Assembly (NCBI RefSeq): GCF_049446075.1
Contig: NZ_JBMSEB010000001.1
Coordinates: 2,170,001-2,234,000 of the forward strand
DNA from: Humibacter sp049446075
GTDB lineage: Bacteria > Actinomycetota > Actinomycetes > Actinomycetales > Microbacteriaceae
Length of the DNA: 64,000 nucleotides
Reading direction: 5' to 3'
In this document: positions 34,171 to 41,510 of the stretch, in pieces
Layout: the number at the start of each line of letters is the position of its first letter
How positions within the stretch are numbered: the first letter of the stretch is position 1
Position numbers and translations under genes: made by a program
Notes under the pieces: generated by a model
Told to the model about the DNA's origin: nothing
What the model saw: the letters and a program-made list of their open reading frames with translations, nothing else
Databases searched by the model: none

Positions 34171-34477
34171 TGAGTGTCCTCCTCGGACGTTCTGCTGCAC
34201 AGCAGCGTTTGTTGTTGAAGTTCACGGCCAGAGCCGCACGTGTGGTTCGTCTGAACCGCCCTCACGGTACCAAGAACCCGCGTAATTCCGCGGATTTCCG
34301 GGGATTCTGAGGCGAGAACCGCGTGTTTCGAGGCATCCGACCGGGTCCGGCACGGGTTATGCACAGAAATTGCAGGGTTATCCACAGGACGGCGCTGCGT
34401 CCCGAGCGGCCGGCCCCGGAGTCGACGGCCGGCCCCGGGCTCAGCGGCCCGCCGCGCGGCAATCCACACCCGCGCCG

Positions 34478-34553
34478 AACAGGCATGATCGCGCTCTCCC
34501 CCCGGGAACAGGCAGATTGTGCCTGTTCCCGAGAGACCTGCCTGTTTTCGGGG
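34478..34553. repeat. ACAGGCA-family intergenic repeat
   Basis: A perfect 12-bp hairpin (CGGGAACAGGCA at 34503-34514 with TGCCTGTTCCCG at 34520-34531, 5-nt loop) flanked by GAACAGGCA (34478-34486) and CCTGTTTTCGGGG. The same ACAGGCA and CCTGTTTTCGG motifs occur at 18086-18163. Confidence 0.8.
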
Positions 34554-34579
34554 GTGCCGGACGCGCGACCCGGATGCGT

Positions 34580-34611
34580 GAAAGGGGCGCCGTCCCGAAG
34601 GACGACGCCCC
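34580..34611 (-). terminator. Terminator of rpmB-rpmG-rpsN with UUCG tetraloop
   Basis: Stem of 8 bp plus 5 bp with one mismatch (AAGGGGCG / CGCCCCTT, CGTCC / GGACG) closing a loop that reads UUCG on the minus-strand RNA. It lies 30 bp after the rpsN stop codon. Confidence 0.88.
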
Positions 34612-34641
34612 TTGTCGAAGCCGACTAGGCCGCGAAGGTGC

Positions 34642-34947
34642 TCACCAAGACGACTTGGTGATACCGGGCAGCTCGCCGCGGTGCGCCATGTCGCGGAAGC
34701 GAACACGGGAGATGCCGAACTTGGTCAGCACGCCGCGCGGGCGACCGTCGACGGCGTCACGGCTGCGCAGACGCACCGGCGATGCGTTGCGCGGCAGCTT
34801 CTGCAGCCCGACGCGCGCGGCCTCGCGCTCCTCGTCGCTCGCGTTGGGGTTGATGAGGGCCTTCTTCAGTTCCGCACGCTTCTCGGCGTAACGGTCGACG
34901 ACGATCTGGCGCTGCTTGTTGCGCGCGATCTTGCTCTTCTTAGCCAT
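34642..34947 (-). CDS. rpsN: 30S ribosomal protein S14 (zinc-independent type)
   Basis: Ribosomal protein S14 of 101 residues, the long form without the CxxC...CxxC zinc-binding ribbon. Characteristic parts: MAKKSKIARNKQRQ start, LQKLPRNASPVRLRSRD, and the C-terminal GISRVRFRDMAHRGELPGITKSSW. It binds 16S rRNA in the small-subunit head. It is last in rpmB-rpmG-rpsN, directly after rpmG (2-bp gap), and is followed by a UUCG terminator. The cysteine-free type is the form that zinc-limited actinomycetes rely on. Whether a second, zinc-binding S14 exists elsewhere cannot be seen. Confidence 0.97.
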   Translation of the reverse strand: MAKKSKIARNKQRQIVVDRYAEKRAELKKALINPNASDEEREAARVGLQKLPRNASPVRLRSRDAVDGRPRGVLTKFGISRVRFRDMAHRGELPGITKSSW

Positions 34948-34949
34948 GC

Positions 34950-35117
34950 TTACCGCTCCTCGCGGAATTCGACGTGCTTGCGCACGATGGGGTCGTACTT
35001 CTTGAGCACCAGACGGTCGGGGTCGTTGCGGCGGTTCTTCTTCGTCACGTAGGTGTAACCGGTGCCTGCCGTCGAACGAAGCTTGATGATCGGGCGGATG
35101 TCCTGCTGCTTGGCCAT
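34950..35117 (-). CDS. rpmG: 50S ribosomal protein L33 (cysteine-free type)
   Basis: Ribosomal protein L33, 55 residues: MAKQQDIRPIIKLRSTAGTGY, then TKKNRRNDPDRLVLKKYDP. It carries none of the four cysteines of the zinc-binding form. Its ATG shares one base with the rpmB stop codon (TGATG), so translation is coupled. It was missed as a separate long frame because of its small size, but the family sequence is unmistakable. Confidence 0.97.
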   Translation of the reverse strand: MAKQQDIRPIIKLRSTAGTGYTYVTKKNRRNDPDRLVLKKYDPIVRKHVEFREER

Positions 35118-35353
35118 CAGATCTTCTCCCCACGGGCCAGGATGTCCTTGACCACGGACTCGATTCCGCGGGCGTCGATCACCTTGATGCCTTTGGCGCT
35201 GACGTTCAGAGTGACGTTACGGCGCAGCGAGGGCACGTAGTACGTCTTCTTCTGGATGTTCGGGTCGAAACGACGCTTGGTGCGCCGGTGCGAGTGCGAG
35301 ATGTTGTGTCCGAAACCGGGCACAGCTCCCGTCACCTGGCAGACAGCTGCCAT
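35117..35353 (-). CDS. rpmB: 50S ribosomal protein L28
   Basis: Ribosomal protein L28, 78 residues, beginning MAAVCQVTGAVPGFGHNISHSHRRTKRRF, with the conserved QKKTYYVPSLRRNVTLNVS core and KGIKVIDARGIESVV. It keeps one Cys at position 5 but not the CxxC pairs of the zinc-binding form. Start ATG 35353 follows GGAGG. It is first of the rpmB-rpmG-rpsN unit, which has its own promoter (35488-35516) and a roughly 128-nt leader with a hairpin. It lies downstream of zur on the same strand. Confidence 0.97.
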   Translation of the reverse strand: MAAVCQVTGAVPGFGHNISHSHRRTKRRFDPNIQKKTYYVPSLRRNVTLNVSAKGIKVIDARGIESVVKDILARGEKI

Positions 35354-35371
35354 GATTCCTCCATCAATACC

Positions 35372-35389
35372 GAAGGGCGGATGCCCTTC
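35372..35389 (-). promoter_or_regulatory. Leader hairpin before rpmB
   Basis: GAAGGGC-ATCC-GCCCTTC (minus-strand reading), 7-bp stem, 4-nt loop, ending 18 nt before the rpmB start codon and just upstream of its ribosome site. It could modulate translation of the ribosomal-protein unit. Confidence 0.5.
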
Positions 35390-35487
35390 CCAAGATCTCT
35401 TGTCGGCACGCACAACCGTTCCCCGATTTCGCGAGGAGGGGATTGTGTGAGCGAACTGCGCAGAGGAGCCTGCACAGACAAACGACA

Positions 35488-35516
35488 AGTCTACGCGACG
35501 CGCCGCTACTGCCCAA
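35488..35516 (-). promoter_or_regulatory. Promoter of rpmB-rpmG-rpsN
   Basis: Minus-strand -35 TTGGGC (35516-35511), 17-bp spacer, -10 TAGACT (35493-35488). It lies in the 175-bp gap between zur and rpmB, about 125 bp upstream of the rpmB start. No Zur-like palindrome overlaps it, so the unit looks constitutively expressed. Confidence 0.65.
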
Positions 35517-35528
35517 ATCGCCGACCGA

Positions 35529-35933
35529 TCACTCGGATTTCTGCGCCGCCAGTCGCGTGCAGTTCTCGCAGAGTCCGAAGACGTCGACGACGTGCCTGGC
35601 GTCGGTGAATCCGTGCACGGATGCCACGCGTTGCGCCCACTGCTCGACATCGTCGGCGCCGATCTCCACGGTAAGGCCGCATCGCCGGCAGATCAGGTGG
35701 TGATGGTGCCCGGTCGTGGAGCATGCGCGGTACAGAGCCTCACCGTCCGGTGACTGCAGGGAGTCGGCATCCCCCTCGCTCGCGAGGTCGGCCAGCGCGC
35801 GATAGACGGTCGCCAGCCCGATGGGCGAACCGTGGTCACGCAGCTCGGAGTGCAGGCTCTGAGCGCTGACGAACCCTTCGTTCGAGGTCAGCGCCTCGCG
35901 CACGGCCTCGCGCTGCCAGGTGTTCCGCTTCAT
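35529..35933 (-). CDS. zur: Fur family regulator, probably the zinc sensor Zur
   Basis: Metalloregulator of 134 residues. The N-terminal winged helix includes TWQREAVREALTSNEGFVSAQSLHSEL and GLATVYRALADL (recognition helix). The metal-binding C-terminal domain contains TGHHHHLICRRCGLTVEI (about 83-100) and a closing CENC (about 123-126), which together form the structural Zn(Cys)4 site and sensor His ligands. Coupling by ATGA overlap to znuB in znuA-znuC-znuB-zur makes zinc, not iron, the expected signal. A Zur-like box precedes znuA, so the operon is probably self-regulated. Confidence 0.9.
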   Translation of the reverse strand: MKRNTWQREAVREALTSNEGFVSAQSLHSELRDHGSPIGLATVYRALADLASEGDADSLQSPDGEALYRACSTTGHHHHLICRRCGLTVEIGADDVEQWAQRVASVHGFTDARHVVDVFGLCENCTRLAAQKSE

Positions 35934-36847
35934 CCGATCACCTCGGCGGGGTGAGGTGCGCGCTCTGGCGCCGCAGGCATCCTTCGTCCGTTGACGCCCC
36001 GGCGCTTGCGTGACCACGCGATCAGACGGCACACGACGTAGATGAGGAAGGAGATGGTCGTGACGTACGGGCTGATCGGGACCGAGCTGCCGAGCGCCAG
36101 CATGATGCCGCCCACCATGGACACCACGCCGAACACGACGCTCAGCAGCGGGACCACGAGCGGCGACGACGACACCTTCAAGGCGGAGGCGGCCGGCGTG
36201 ACGAGGATCGACAGCACGAGCAGCGCGCCGACGATCTGCACCGAGACCGCCACGGCGAGTCCGAGCAGCAGCATGAAGACGATCGAGAGTGCGGACGTCG
36301 GAACGCCGCGCGCGGCCGCCACGTCGGCGTCGAGGCTCGCGAACGTGAGCGGGCGCCACACGACGGCCAGTCCCGCGACGACGACGATCGAGATCGTGAG
36401 CAGCGCGCCGATCTGCGGGCTGTCGATGGCCACGATCTGCCCGGTGAGCAGTCCGAACTTGTTGGCGGAGCGCCCCGGGTAGAGCGCAAGGCAGAGGATG
36501 CCCAGCCCCAGCCCGAAGGGCATCAGCACGGCCGTGATCGAATTGCGTTCCCTCGCCCGGGAGCCGAGAAGCCCGATCAGAAGTGCGGCGATCAGCGACC
36601 CGACGAGCGAGCCCTGCACCACCCCGACTCCGAGCAGAAGACCTGCGGATGCCCCGGCGAACGACAGCTCGCTGATGCCGTGCACCGCGAACGCCATGTC
36701 GCGCGACATGACGAAGACGCCGATGAGCCCGCCCACTACGCCCAGCAGTGCGCCTGCGAGCACCGAGTTGCGCAGCAGCACGAGCAGCTGCCCGTAGTCG
36801 GTGAAGTTGAAGATCTGGCCCCACCAGCCGGCGTCCATGTGTATCAC
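35930..36847 (-). CDS. znuB: Zinc ABC transporter permease
   Basis: Membrane-spanning subunit of the high-affinity Zn2+ importer, 305 residues, of the ABC-3 (ZnuB/TroC) family with about nine helices. Typical motifs: FAVHGISELSFAGASAGLLLG (about 52-72) and the coupling segment RERNSITAVLMPFGLGLG. Start GTG 36847 overlaps the znuC stop by 4 bp (GTGA); an internal ATG three codons later is possible. The C-terminus is a basic, Pro/Ala-rich tail that overlaps the zur start. Confidence 0.93.
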   Translation of the reverse strand: MIHMDAGWWGQIFNFTDYGQLLVLLRNSVLAGALLGVVGGLIGVFVMSRDMAFAVHGISELSFAGASAGLLLGVGVVQGSLVGSLIAALLIGLLGSRARERNSITAVLMPFGLGLGILCLALYPGRSANKFGLLTGQIVAIDSPQIGALLTISIVVVAGLAVVWRPLTFASLDADVAAARGVPTSALSIVFMLLLGLAVAVSVQIVGALLVLSILVTPAASALKVSSSPLVVPLLSVVFGVVSMVGGIMLALGSSVPISPYVTTISFLIYVVCRLIAWSRKRRGVNGRRMPAAPERAPHPAEVIG

Positions 36848-37776
36848 AGGCCGGCCCTCCCGTACTGCGCCTCGTGGTGGTGGTCGTCATGCACGTCGTG
36901 CAGCGGGTCGTGCTGTTCGTCGTGATGCGCGTGAGGTCCGTCCGGGTGCCCGCCGGGGGCATCCGATGTTCCGACCACGACGATGCGACCCCGCGTACGG
37001 ATGACGTCGACCGGCGAGCCGTACAGCTCGCTGAGCACCTCGCTGCGCAGCACCTGGTCGGGCGTGCCGATGCGGAACTTGCCGCCAGCGAGGTAGAGCA
37101 CGCGATCGACCAGGTCGAGCACGGGGTTCACGTCGTGCGTGACGAAGAGCACCCCGAGCTGTCGCTCGCGCCTGTGCCGGTCGATGAGCTCGCTCACTGC
37201 GCGCTGATGGGTGAGATCGAGCGAGAGGAGCGGCTCGTCGCACAGCAGCAGCCGCGGATCGCCCGCGAGCGCCTGCCCGACGCGGAGTCGCTGCTGCTCT
37301 CCTCCGGACAGCGTCGCGATCGGCACCTTCGCGTAGGCCGACGCGCCGACGGCATCCAGCAGGGCGTCGATGCGCTGCTTGCGGCGCTTCGAAGGCCACG
37401 GAACACCCCAGCGGTGCCCATCGACGCCGAGGCCCACGAGGTCGCGGGCGCGCAACGGTGTCCCGTCATCTGCGAGGCGCTGCTGCGGGATGTAGCCGAT
37501 GCGGCGGTTGCCACGGTGCACGGGCTCGCCGAGGAAGTCGATTGAACCGGTCAGCAGCCGCTGCTGGCCGAGGATGACCTTCAGCAGGCTGGTCTTGCCC
37601 GATCCGTTCGCGCCGAGCACGGCGATGAACTCGCCGGCGTGCACATCGAGGTCGAGCCCCGACCAGAGCGTGCGGTCGCCGAAGCCCAACGTGGCGTCGT
37701 GCATGCTGAGCACGGTCTCGAGGGATGCCGCGACCGGCACCTCGTCAACTCGCTCAGCAACCTCTGTGCCGCTCAC
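36844..37776 (-). CDS. znuC: Zinc ABC transporter ATPase with His-rich tail
   Basis: ATPase subunit of the Zn2+ importer, 310 residues. Walker A GANGSGKTS (about 55-63), Q-loop IPQQ, signature LSGGEQQR, Walker B LLLCDEPLLSLD, and the H-loop THDV are all present, so it should be active. Unusually the C-terminus (about 280-310) is a His/Asp-rich tail (HAHHDEQHDPLHDVHDDHHHE), which could bind or buffer zinc. Start GTG 37776 overlaps the znuA stop (GTGA). It belongs to znuA-znuC-znuB-zur. Confidence 0.93.
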   Translation of the reverse strand: MSGTEVAERVDEVPVAASLETVLSMHDATLGFGDRTLWSGLDLDVHAGEFIAVLGANGSGKTSLLKVILGQQRLLTGSIDFLGEPVHRGNRRIGYIPQQRLADDGTPLRARDLVGLGVDGHRWGVPWPSKRRKQRIDALLDAVGASAYAKVPIATLSGGEQQRLRVGQALAGDPRLLLCDEPLLSLDLTHQRAVSELIDRHRRERQLGVLFVTHDVNPVLDLVDRVLYLAGGKFRIGTPDQVLRSEVLSELYGSPVDVIRTRGRIVVVGTSDAPGGHPDGPHAHHDEQHDPLHDVHDDHHHEAQYGRAGL

Positions 37777-38708
37777 GATCCCGCCTTCTGCAGTGCTGTG
37801 CCCACTTCGTCCAGCGTGCCGCTCATCCAGCTGAGGTAGGTCTTTCCCGACGGCAGGGTCTCGGTGACCGGAACCACTGGCACCCCGTCCGACCTCGCGG
37901 CGTCCAGCACCTTCTTGGTCTGCGCGCCGGTCGTCTGCTCGTTGTACGCGAGCAACGCTACCGAGTGCGACGAGAACAGGGCGAGGGTCTGCTCGAGAAC
38001 CGACGGCGCGACATCCGTGTCGTTCTCGATCGCCTCACTGAACTTCTGCGGCGTCTTGTTCACCAGCCCGATGGCATTCAGCATGTACAGCGGCACCGGT
38101 TCGGTCACGGCCGCACCTTTGCCCGCGTACTTCGTCTTCAGGTCGGCCTCCGTGCCGCGCAGCTGATCGACGGATGCCGCGAACCGCTTCTCGTTGGCGT
38201 CGAACGTCGTCGCGTCGCCGGGCCTCGCCTTGCTGTACGCGGCTGTGAGCTGCTTCGCGACCTTCTCGACCGTGGGGAAGTCGTACCAGAGGTGCTCGTT
38301 GAACTCACCGCTCGACGGATGCTGGTCGTATCCGGAGATGGTCGTCGCATTCACGACGACGGCCTTGCTGTGCACCGAGCGGAGCATCTGGCTGACGAAG
38401 TCGTCGTATCCGCCGCCATTCACGATCACGATCTGCGCCTTCGACACCGCCAGCTGGTTCTGACCGCTCGCCTGGTACTCGTGCGGATCCTTGTTCGGGT
38501 CGTCGATGATCGAGGTCACGTCGACGCGATCGCCGCCGACCTGCTTGGCGATGTCGCCCCACACGTCGGTGGCGGCGACGACGTCGATGCGACCCGTGGC
38601 GCGCGGAGTCCCTGCGCCATCGGCCGGCGAGGCGGAGCATCCGGCGAGCGTGGCGACGGCGAGCGCCACCACGGCGAGGGCCGGAACGATCAAGGCGGAA
38701 CGCTTCAT
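37773..38708 (-). CDS. znuA: Zinc-binding lipoprotein, ABC importer
   Basis: Substrate-binding protein of the Zn2+ importer, 311 residues. A lipobox signal (AVATLAGC, Cys near 24) anchors it to the membrane. Metal ligands typical of cluster A-I proteins can be seen: DPHEYQ (about 75-80, His), NEHLWYDF (about 141-148, His), and the C-terminal Glu/Asp region. It lacks the long internal His-rich loop found in many ZnuA; the His-rich element is instead on ZnuC. First gene of the operon; a Zur-like box lies about 90 bp upstream. Confidence 0.92.
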   Translation of the reverse strand: MKRSALIVPALAVVALAVATLAGCSASPADGAGTPRATGRIDVVAATDVWGDIAKQVGGDRVDVTSIIDDPNKDPHEYQASGQNQLAVSKAQIVIVNGGGYDDFVSQMLRSVHSKAVVVNATTISGYDQHPSSGEFNEHLWYDFPTVEKVAKQLTAAYSKARPGDATTFDANEKRFAASVDQLRGTEADLKTKYAGKGAAVTEPVPLYMLNAIGLVNKTPQKFSEAIENDTDVAPSVLEQTLALFSSHSVALLAYNEQTTGAQTKKVLDAARSDGVPVVPVTETLPSGKTYLSWMSGTLDEVGTALQKAGS

Positions 38709-38797
38709 GTAAGTGAACCTGTCTAAGTCGCGGTTGACGGGTGAACGGATGTCCGCACTACCCGGGCGGTCGGCCGCACGACTGCACCGACCACTTA

Positions 38798-38814
38798 TTG
38801 ATAATGATACTCAA
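38798..38814. promoter_or_regulatory. Zur-like box upstream of znuA
   Basis: TTGATAATGATACTCAA, an imperfect palindrome (12 of 17 positions symmetrical, centre ATGAT) of the AT-rich Fur/Zur type in an otherwise GC-rich region, about 90 bp before znuA. It also lies about 190 bp upstream of the divergent 5'-3' exonuclease gene. Confidence 0.7.
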
Positions 38815-38883
38815 GAACAACAACGGCTGTGACACCCGCCCTCCGACGACACCGCCGGGCGAAACTGGCCGCCGGCGCCGGCG

Positions 38884-38961
38884 CGAAAATCGGAGATTTG
38901 CGTCGCCACGCCGGAGGTGGGTCACGCCGGGCCGCGTGTCGCCGCGAATCTCCGATTTTCG
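38884..38961. repeat. Inverted repeat, 15-bp arms, 48-bp loop
   Basis: CGAAAATCGGAGATT (38884-38898) and its exact complement (38947-38961), extended by CCGGC/GCCGG outside with one bulge. It lies between the Zur box and the exonuclease gene. AT-rich arms in a GC-rich gap suggest a mobile or dispersed repeat rather than a terminator. Confidence 0.85.
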
Positions 38962-39005
38962 GCCGGACGTGGCCGGGCCACCGGCCATGCGCAAGGATCG
39001 GACTC

Positions 39006-39944
39006 ATGACCGGCCGACTCATGCTGCTCGACACCGCTTCGCTGTACTTCCGCGCGTTCTACGGCGTGCCAGACAGCGTGAAGGCGCCGGACGGGATGCC
39101 GGTGAACGGCATCCGCGGGCTGCTCGACATCATCGCCAAGCTCGTCACCGAATTCGAGCCGACCGCTCTCGTCGCCTGTTGGGACGACGACTGGCGGCCG
39201 CGCTGGCGCGTCGACCTCATCCCGTCGTACAAGGAGCACAGGGTCGCCAGGCACGTGCCTGGCGGCGTGGACGTCGAGGAGACGCCGGAGGGGCTCGTGC
39301 CGCAGATACCCGTCATCCGTCGGCTGCTCGGCGAGCTGGGCATCCCCGTCGTGGGTGCGGATCAGGCGGAGGCCGACGACGTGATCGGATGCCTCGCCCG
39401 CCGGTCTGCAGCACCCGTCGACGTGATCACGGGCGACCGCGACCTCTTCCAGCTCGTGGACGACGCACACAACGTGCGCATCGTCTACACGGCACGGGGT
39501 ATGAGCAAGCTCGAGGTCGTGACGGATACCGTCGTCGAGTCGAAGTATGGAATCTCACCCGGCCAGTACGCCGCGTTCGCCGCCATGCGCGGCGATCCTT
39601 CGGACGGGCTGCCCGGTGTCGCGGGCATCGGCGAGAAGTCCGCTGCCGGTCTGCTGCGCGAGTTCGGCGACCTGGACGGCATCCTCCAAGCGGCAAACGA
39701 CCCGGCCACCCCGCTCGGCGCGGGTGTGCGGGCCAAGCTCACCGCCGCCGCCGAGTACCTGGAGCGCGCCGTGCCGATCATCGCCGTCGGCGAGCGGCTG
39801 GACCTGCCCGAGGTGGACGGAACGCTTCGCGCGCTCGATGACGCGCGCCTGGCATCCGTGCACGAACTCGGCGACCGCTACGGCCTGGGCGGCGCGCTCG
39901 ACCGCGCGCTCAAGGCGCTGGCGGCGGCATCGTCGGCCGGGTAG
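39006..39944 (+). CDS. 5'-3' exonuclease (flap endonuclease-like)
   Basis: A 312-residue nuclease of the PolI-type 5'-3' exonuclease family. Start ATG 39006 (MTGRLMLLDTASLYFRAFYGVPDSV); the upstream frame covers the repeat and is not coding. Acidic metal ligands appear in LLDTASLYFRAF, GADQAEADDVIG (about 116-127), VDVITGDRDLFQLV (about 139-152), and MRGDPSDGLPGVAGIGEKSA (H3TH, about 197-216). Actinomycetes carry such stand-alone homologues besides PolA. It converges with the E2 gene. Confidence 0.92.
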   Translation: MTGRLMLLDTASLYFRAFYGVPDSVKAPDGMPVNGIRGLLDIIAKLVTEFEPTALVACWDDDWRPRWRVDLIPSYKEHRVARHVPGGVDVEETPEGLVPQIPVIRRLLGELGIPVVGADQAEADDVIGCLARRSAAPVDVITGDRDLFQLVDDAHNVRIVYTARGMSKLEVVTDTVVESKYGISPGQYAAFAAMRGDPSDGLPGVAGIGEKSAAGLLREFGDLDGILQAANDPATPLGAGVRAKLTAAAEYLERAVPIIAVGERLDLPEVDGTLRALDDARLASVHELGDRYGLGGALDRALKALAAASSAG

Positions 39945-39982
39945 GGCCGCCGTCCAGTCTCGCTGGGCGGACCTCCCAAGGA

Positions 39983-41425
39983 TCAGTCCAGAAGGAGCGC
40001 CGGCTCCTCGATGATCGCAGCTACGTCGGCGAGGAAGCGGCTGGCGACGTCACCGTCGACGACCCGGTGATCGAAGGATGCCCCGAGCGTGGTGACGAAG
40101 CGCGGGCGCACCTCGCCGTCCACCACCCACGGCTTCTGCTTGATCGTGCCGAGCGCGACGATGGCGACCTCGCCGGGGTTGAGGATGGGCGTTCCCGTGT
40201 CCATGCCGAAGACGCCGATGTTGGTGACGGTGATGGTGCCGCCGGCCATCTCGGCGGGTTGCGTCTTGCCGTCACGAGCCGTGAGAGTGAGCTGCTCGAG
40301 TGCACCGGCCAGTTCGAGCAGACTCATCGACTGCACGTCCTTCACGTTCGGCACGATGAGGCCACGTGGCGTCGCCGCCGCGACCCCGAGGTTCACGAAG
40401 TGGTGCACGATGATCTCCTCATCGGTCCACGTCGAATTCACCGTCGGATTGCGCCGAACGGCCCAGATCATGGCCTTGGCCATGATGAGCAGGGGCGACA
40501 CCTTCACGCCTGCGAAGTCGGGTGACTTCTTCAGCCGCTGCACGAACTCCATCGTGCGTGTCGCGTCCACGTCGACGAACAGGCTCACGTGCGGCGCGGT
40601 GAACGCGCTCGTGGTCATCGCCGTGGCGATCGCCTTGCGAACGCCCTTGACCGGGATGCGGTCCTCGCGGGCATCCGGCCACTCCGGCGTCTGGATGTTG
40701 CGGAACACGCTGGCCTGGCTCGCCTGCCTGATCACGTCGTCGCGGGTGATCTCGCCGCCGATGCCGGTGCCTGCGACCAGCGACAGGTCGACGCCGAGGT
40801 CTTTCGCGAGCTTGCGGATGGGCGGCTTCGCGACGATGGAGCCGGCGCGCGCGGCCGGCATCAGGTCGGCCGCGGCCGGCACGTGGCGGCCCTGGGCGGC
40901 GGACGCCTGCTCCCGCTGGCTGCGCCGCCTGCTCGCGCCGTGGCCCGCCGAGCCGTAGCCGACGAGCACGGCACCGGGCTTAGGCTCGTCGCCGTCGCGC
41001 TCGATGAGCGTGGCCGCCTCCGCACTGTCGGGCGTCTCGGTCGAGCCGGCACCCGCCGCACCCGGCTGGGTCGCGGCTTGCCCGCTCACGGATGCGCGGG
41101 CATCCGCTGACACCTGCAGCTCCGCGTCGTCCACCTCGATCACGTTGTCCAGGCCCTCGGCCGTCGTGACGGGGCCGCCGGACGTGCCGGCGCCCACGAT
41201 GATGATCGGGGTTCCGACCTCGACGGTCTGCCCCTCCTGCACGAGCAGCCGGTCGACGACGCCTTCGAACGGCGAGGGCAACTCGACGAGCGACTTGGCG
41301 GTCTCGATCTCGCACAGCACGTCATTCACGTGCACCGCGTCGCCCGGACCCACCTTCCACGACACGATCTCCGCCTCGGTCAGGCCCTCGCCGACGTCCG
41401 GCAGCAGAAACTCGGACTCACTCAT
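39983..41425 (-). CDS. Dihydrolipoamide acyltransferase (E2) of a branched-chain/pyruvate dehydrogenase
   Basis: E2 core of a 2-oxoacid dehydrogenase complex, 480 residues. Domains: lipoyl domain (1-80, lipoylated Lys44 in CEIETAKSLVEL), an Ala/Glu-rich linker, a peripheral subunit-binding domain (about 197-235, AKPPIRKLAKDLGVDLSLVAGTGIGG), and the acyltransferase domain (about 255-480) ending SFDHRVVDGDVASRF, which holds the catalytic His. It follows E1-beta by 85 bp and closes the aminotransferase-E1alpha-E1beta-E2 run. The single lipoyl domain and gene order favour a branched-chain substrate; pyruvate cannot be excluded. The E3 gene is not in the window. Confidence 0.94.
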   Translation of the reverse strand: MSESEFLLPDVGEGLTEAEIVSWKVGPGDAVHVNDVLCEIETAKSLVELPSPFEGVVDRLLVQEGQTVEVGTPIIIVGAGTSGGPVTTAEGLDNVIEVDDAELQVSADARASVSGQAATQPGAAGAGSTETPDSAEAATLIERDGDEPKPGAVLVGYGSAGHGASRRRSQREQASAAQGRHVPAAADLMPAARAGSIVAKPPIRKLAKDLGVDLSLVAGTGIGGEITRDDVIRQASQASVFRNIQTPEWPDAREDRIPVKGVRKAIATAMTTSAFTAPHVSLFVDVDATRTMEFVQRLKKSPDFAGVKVSPLLIMAKAMIWAVRRNPTVNSTWTDEEIIVHHFVNLGVAAATPRGLIVPNVKDVQSMSLLELAGALEQLTLTARDGKTQPAEMAGGTITVTNIGVFGMDTGTPILNPGEVAIVALGTIKQKPWVVDGEVRPRFVTTLGASFDHRVVDGDVASRFLADVAAIIEEPALLLD

Positions 41426-41510
41426 GGCACTCCTTGCTGGCGGTTCTTCGAGGCTGAGGTGGTGGGAAGGGGAAAGTGGCGACGTGGGCCGCTGCGGCCG
41501 ACGGATGCCG

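Larger units (their letters stand above)
34171..34641. other. 471-bp gene-free region holding HU control and intergenic repeats
   Basis: No credible gene. The right part (34478-34553) carries ACAGGCA-family repeats, and the rpsN terminator lies at 34580-34611. The left part (34171 to about 34320) should hold the HU promoter, though I see no clear box. A perfect GCGGCC-rich stretch lies in the middle. Confidence 0.6.

Noticed and set aside
35354..35528. Zur box before rpmB
   Set aside because: I saw no AT-rich Fur/Zur-like palindrome in this gap; only a good -35/-10 pair and a GC hairpin.
38829..39005. Longer start for the 5'-3' exonuclease
   Set aside because: The extra region covers the inverted repeat and lacks homology; ATG 39006 starts the conserved LMLLDTASLYFRAF segment.
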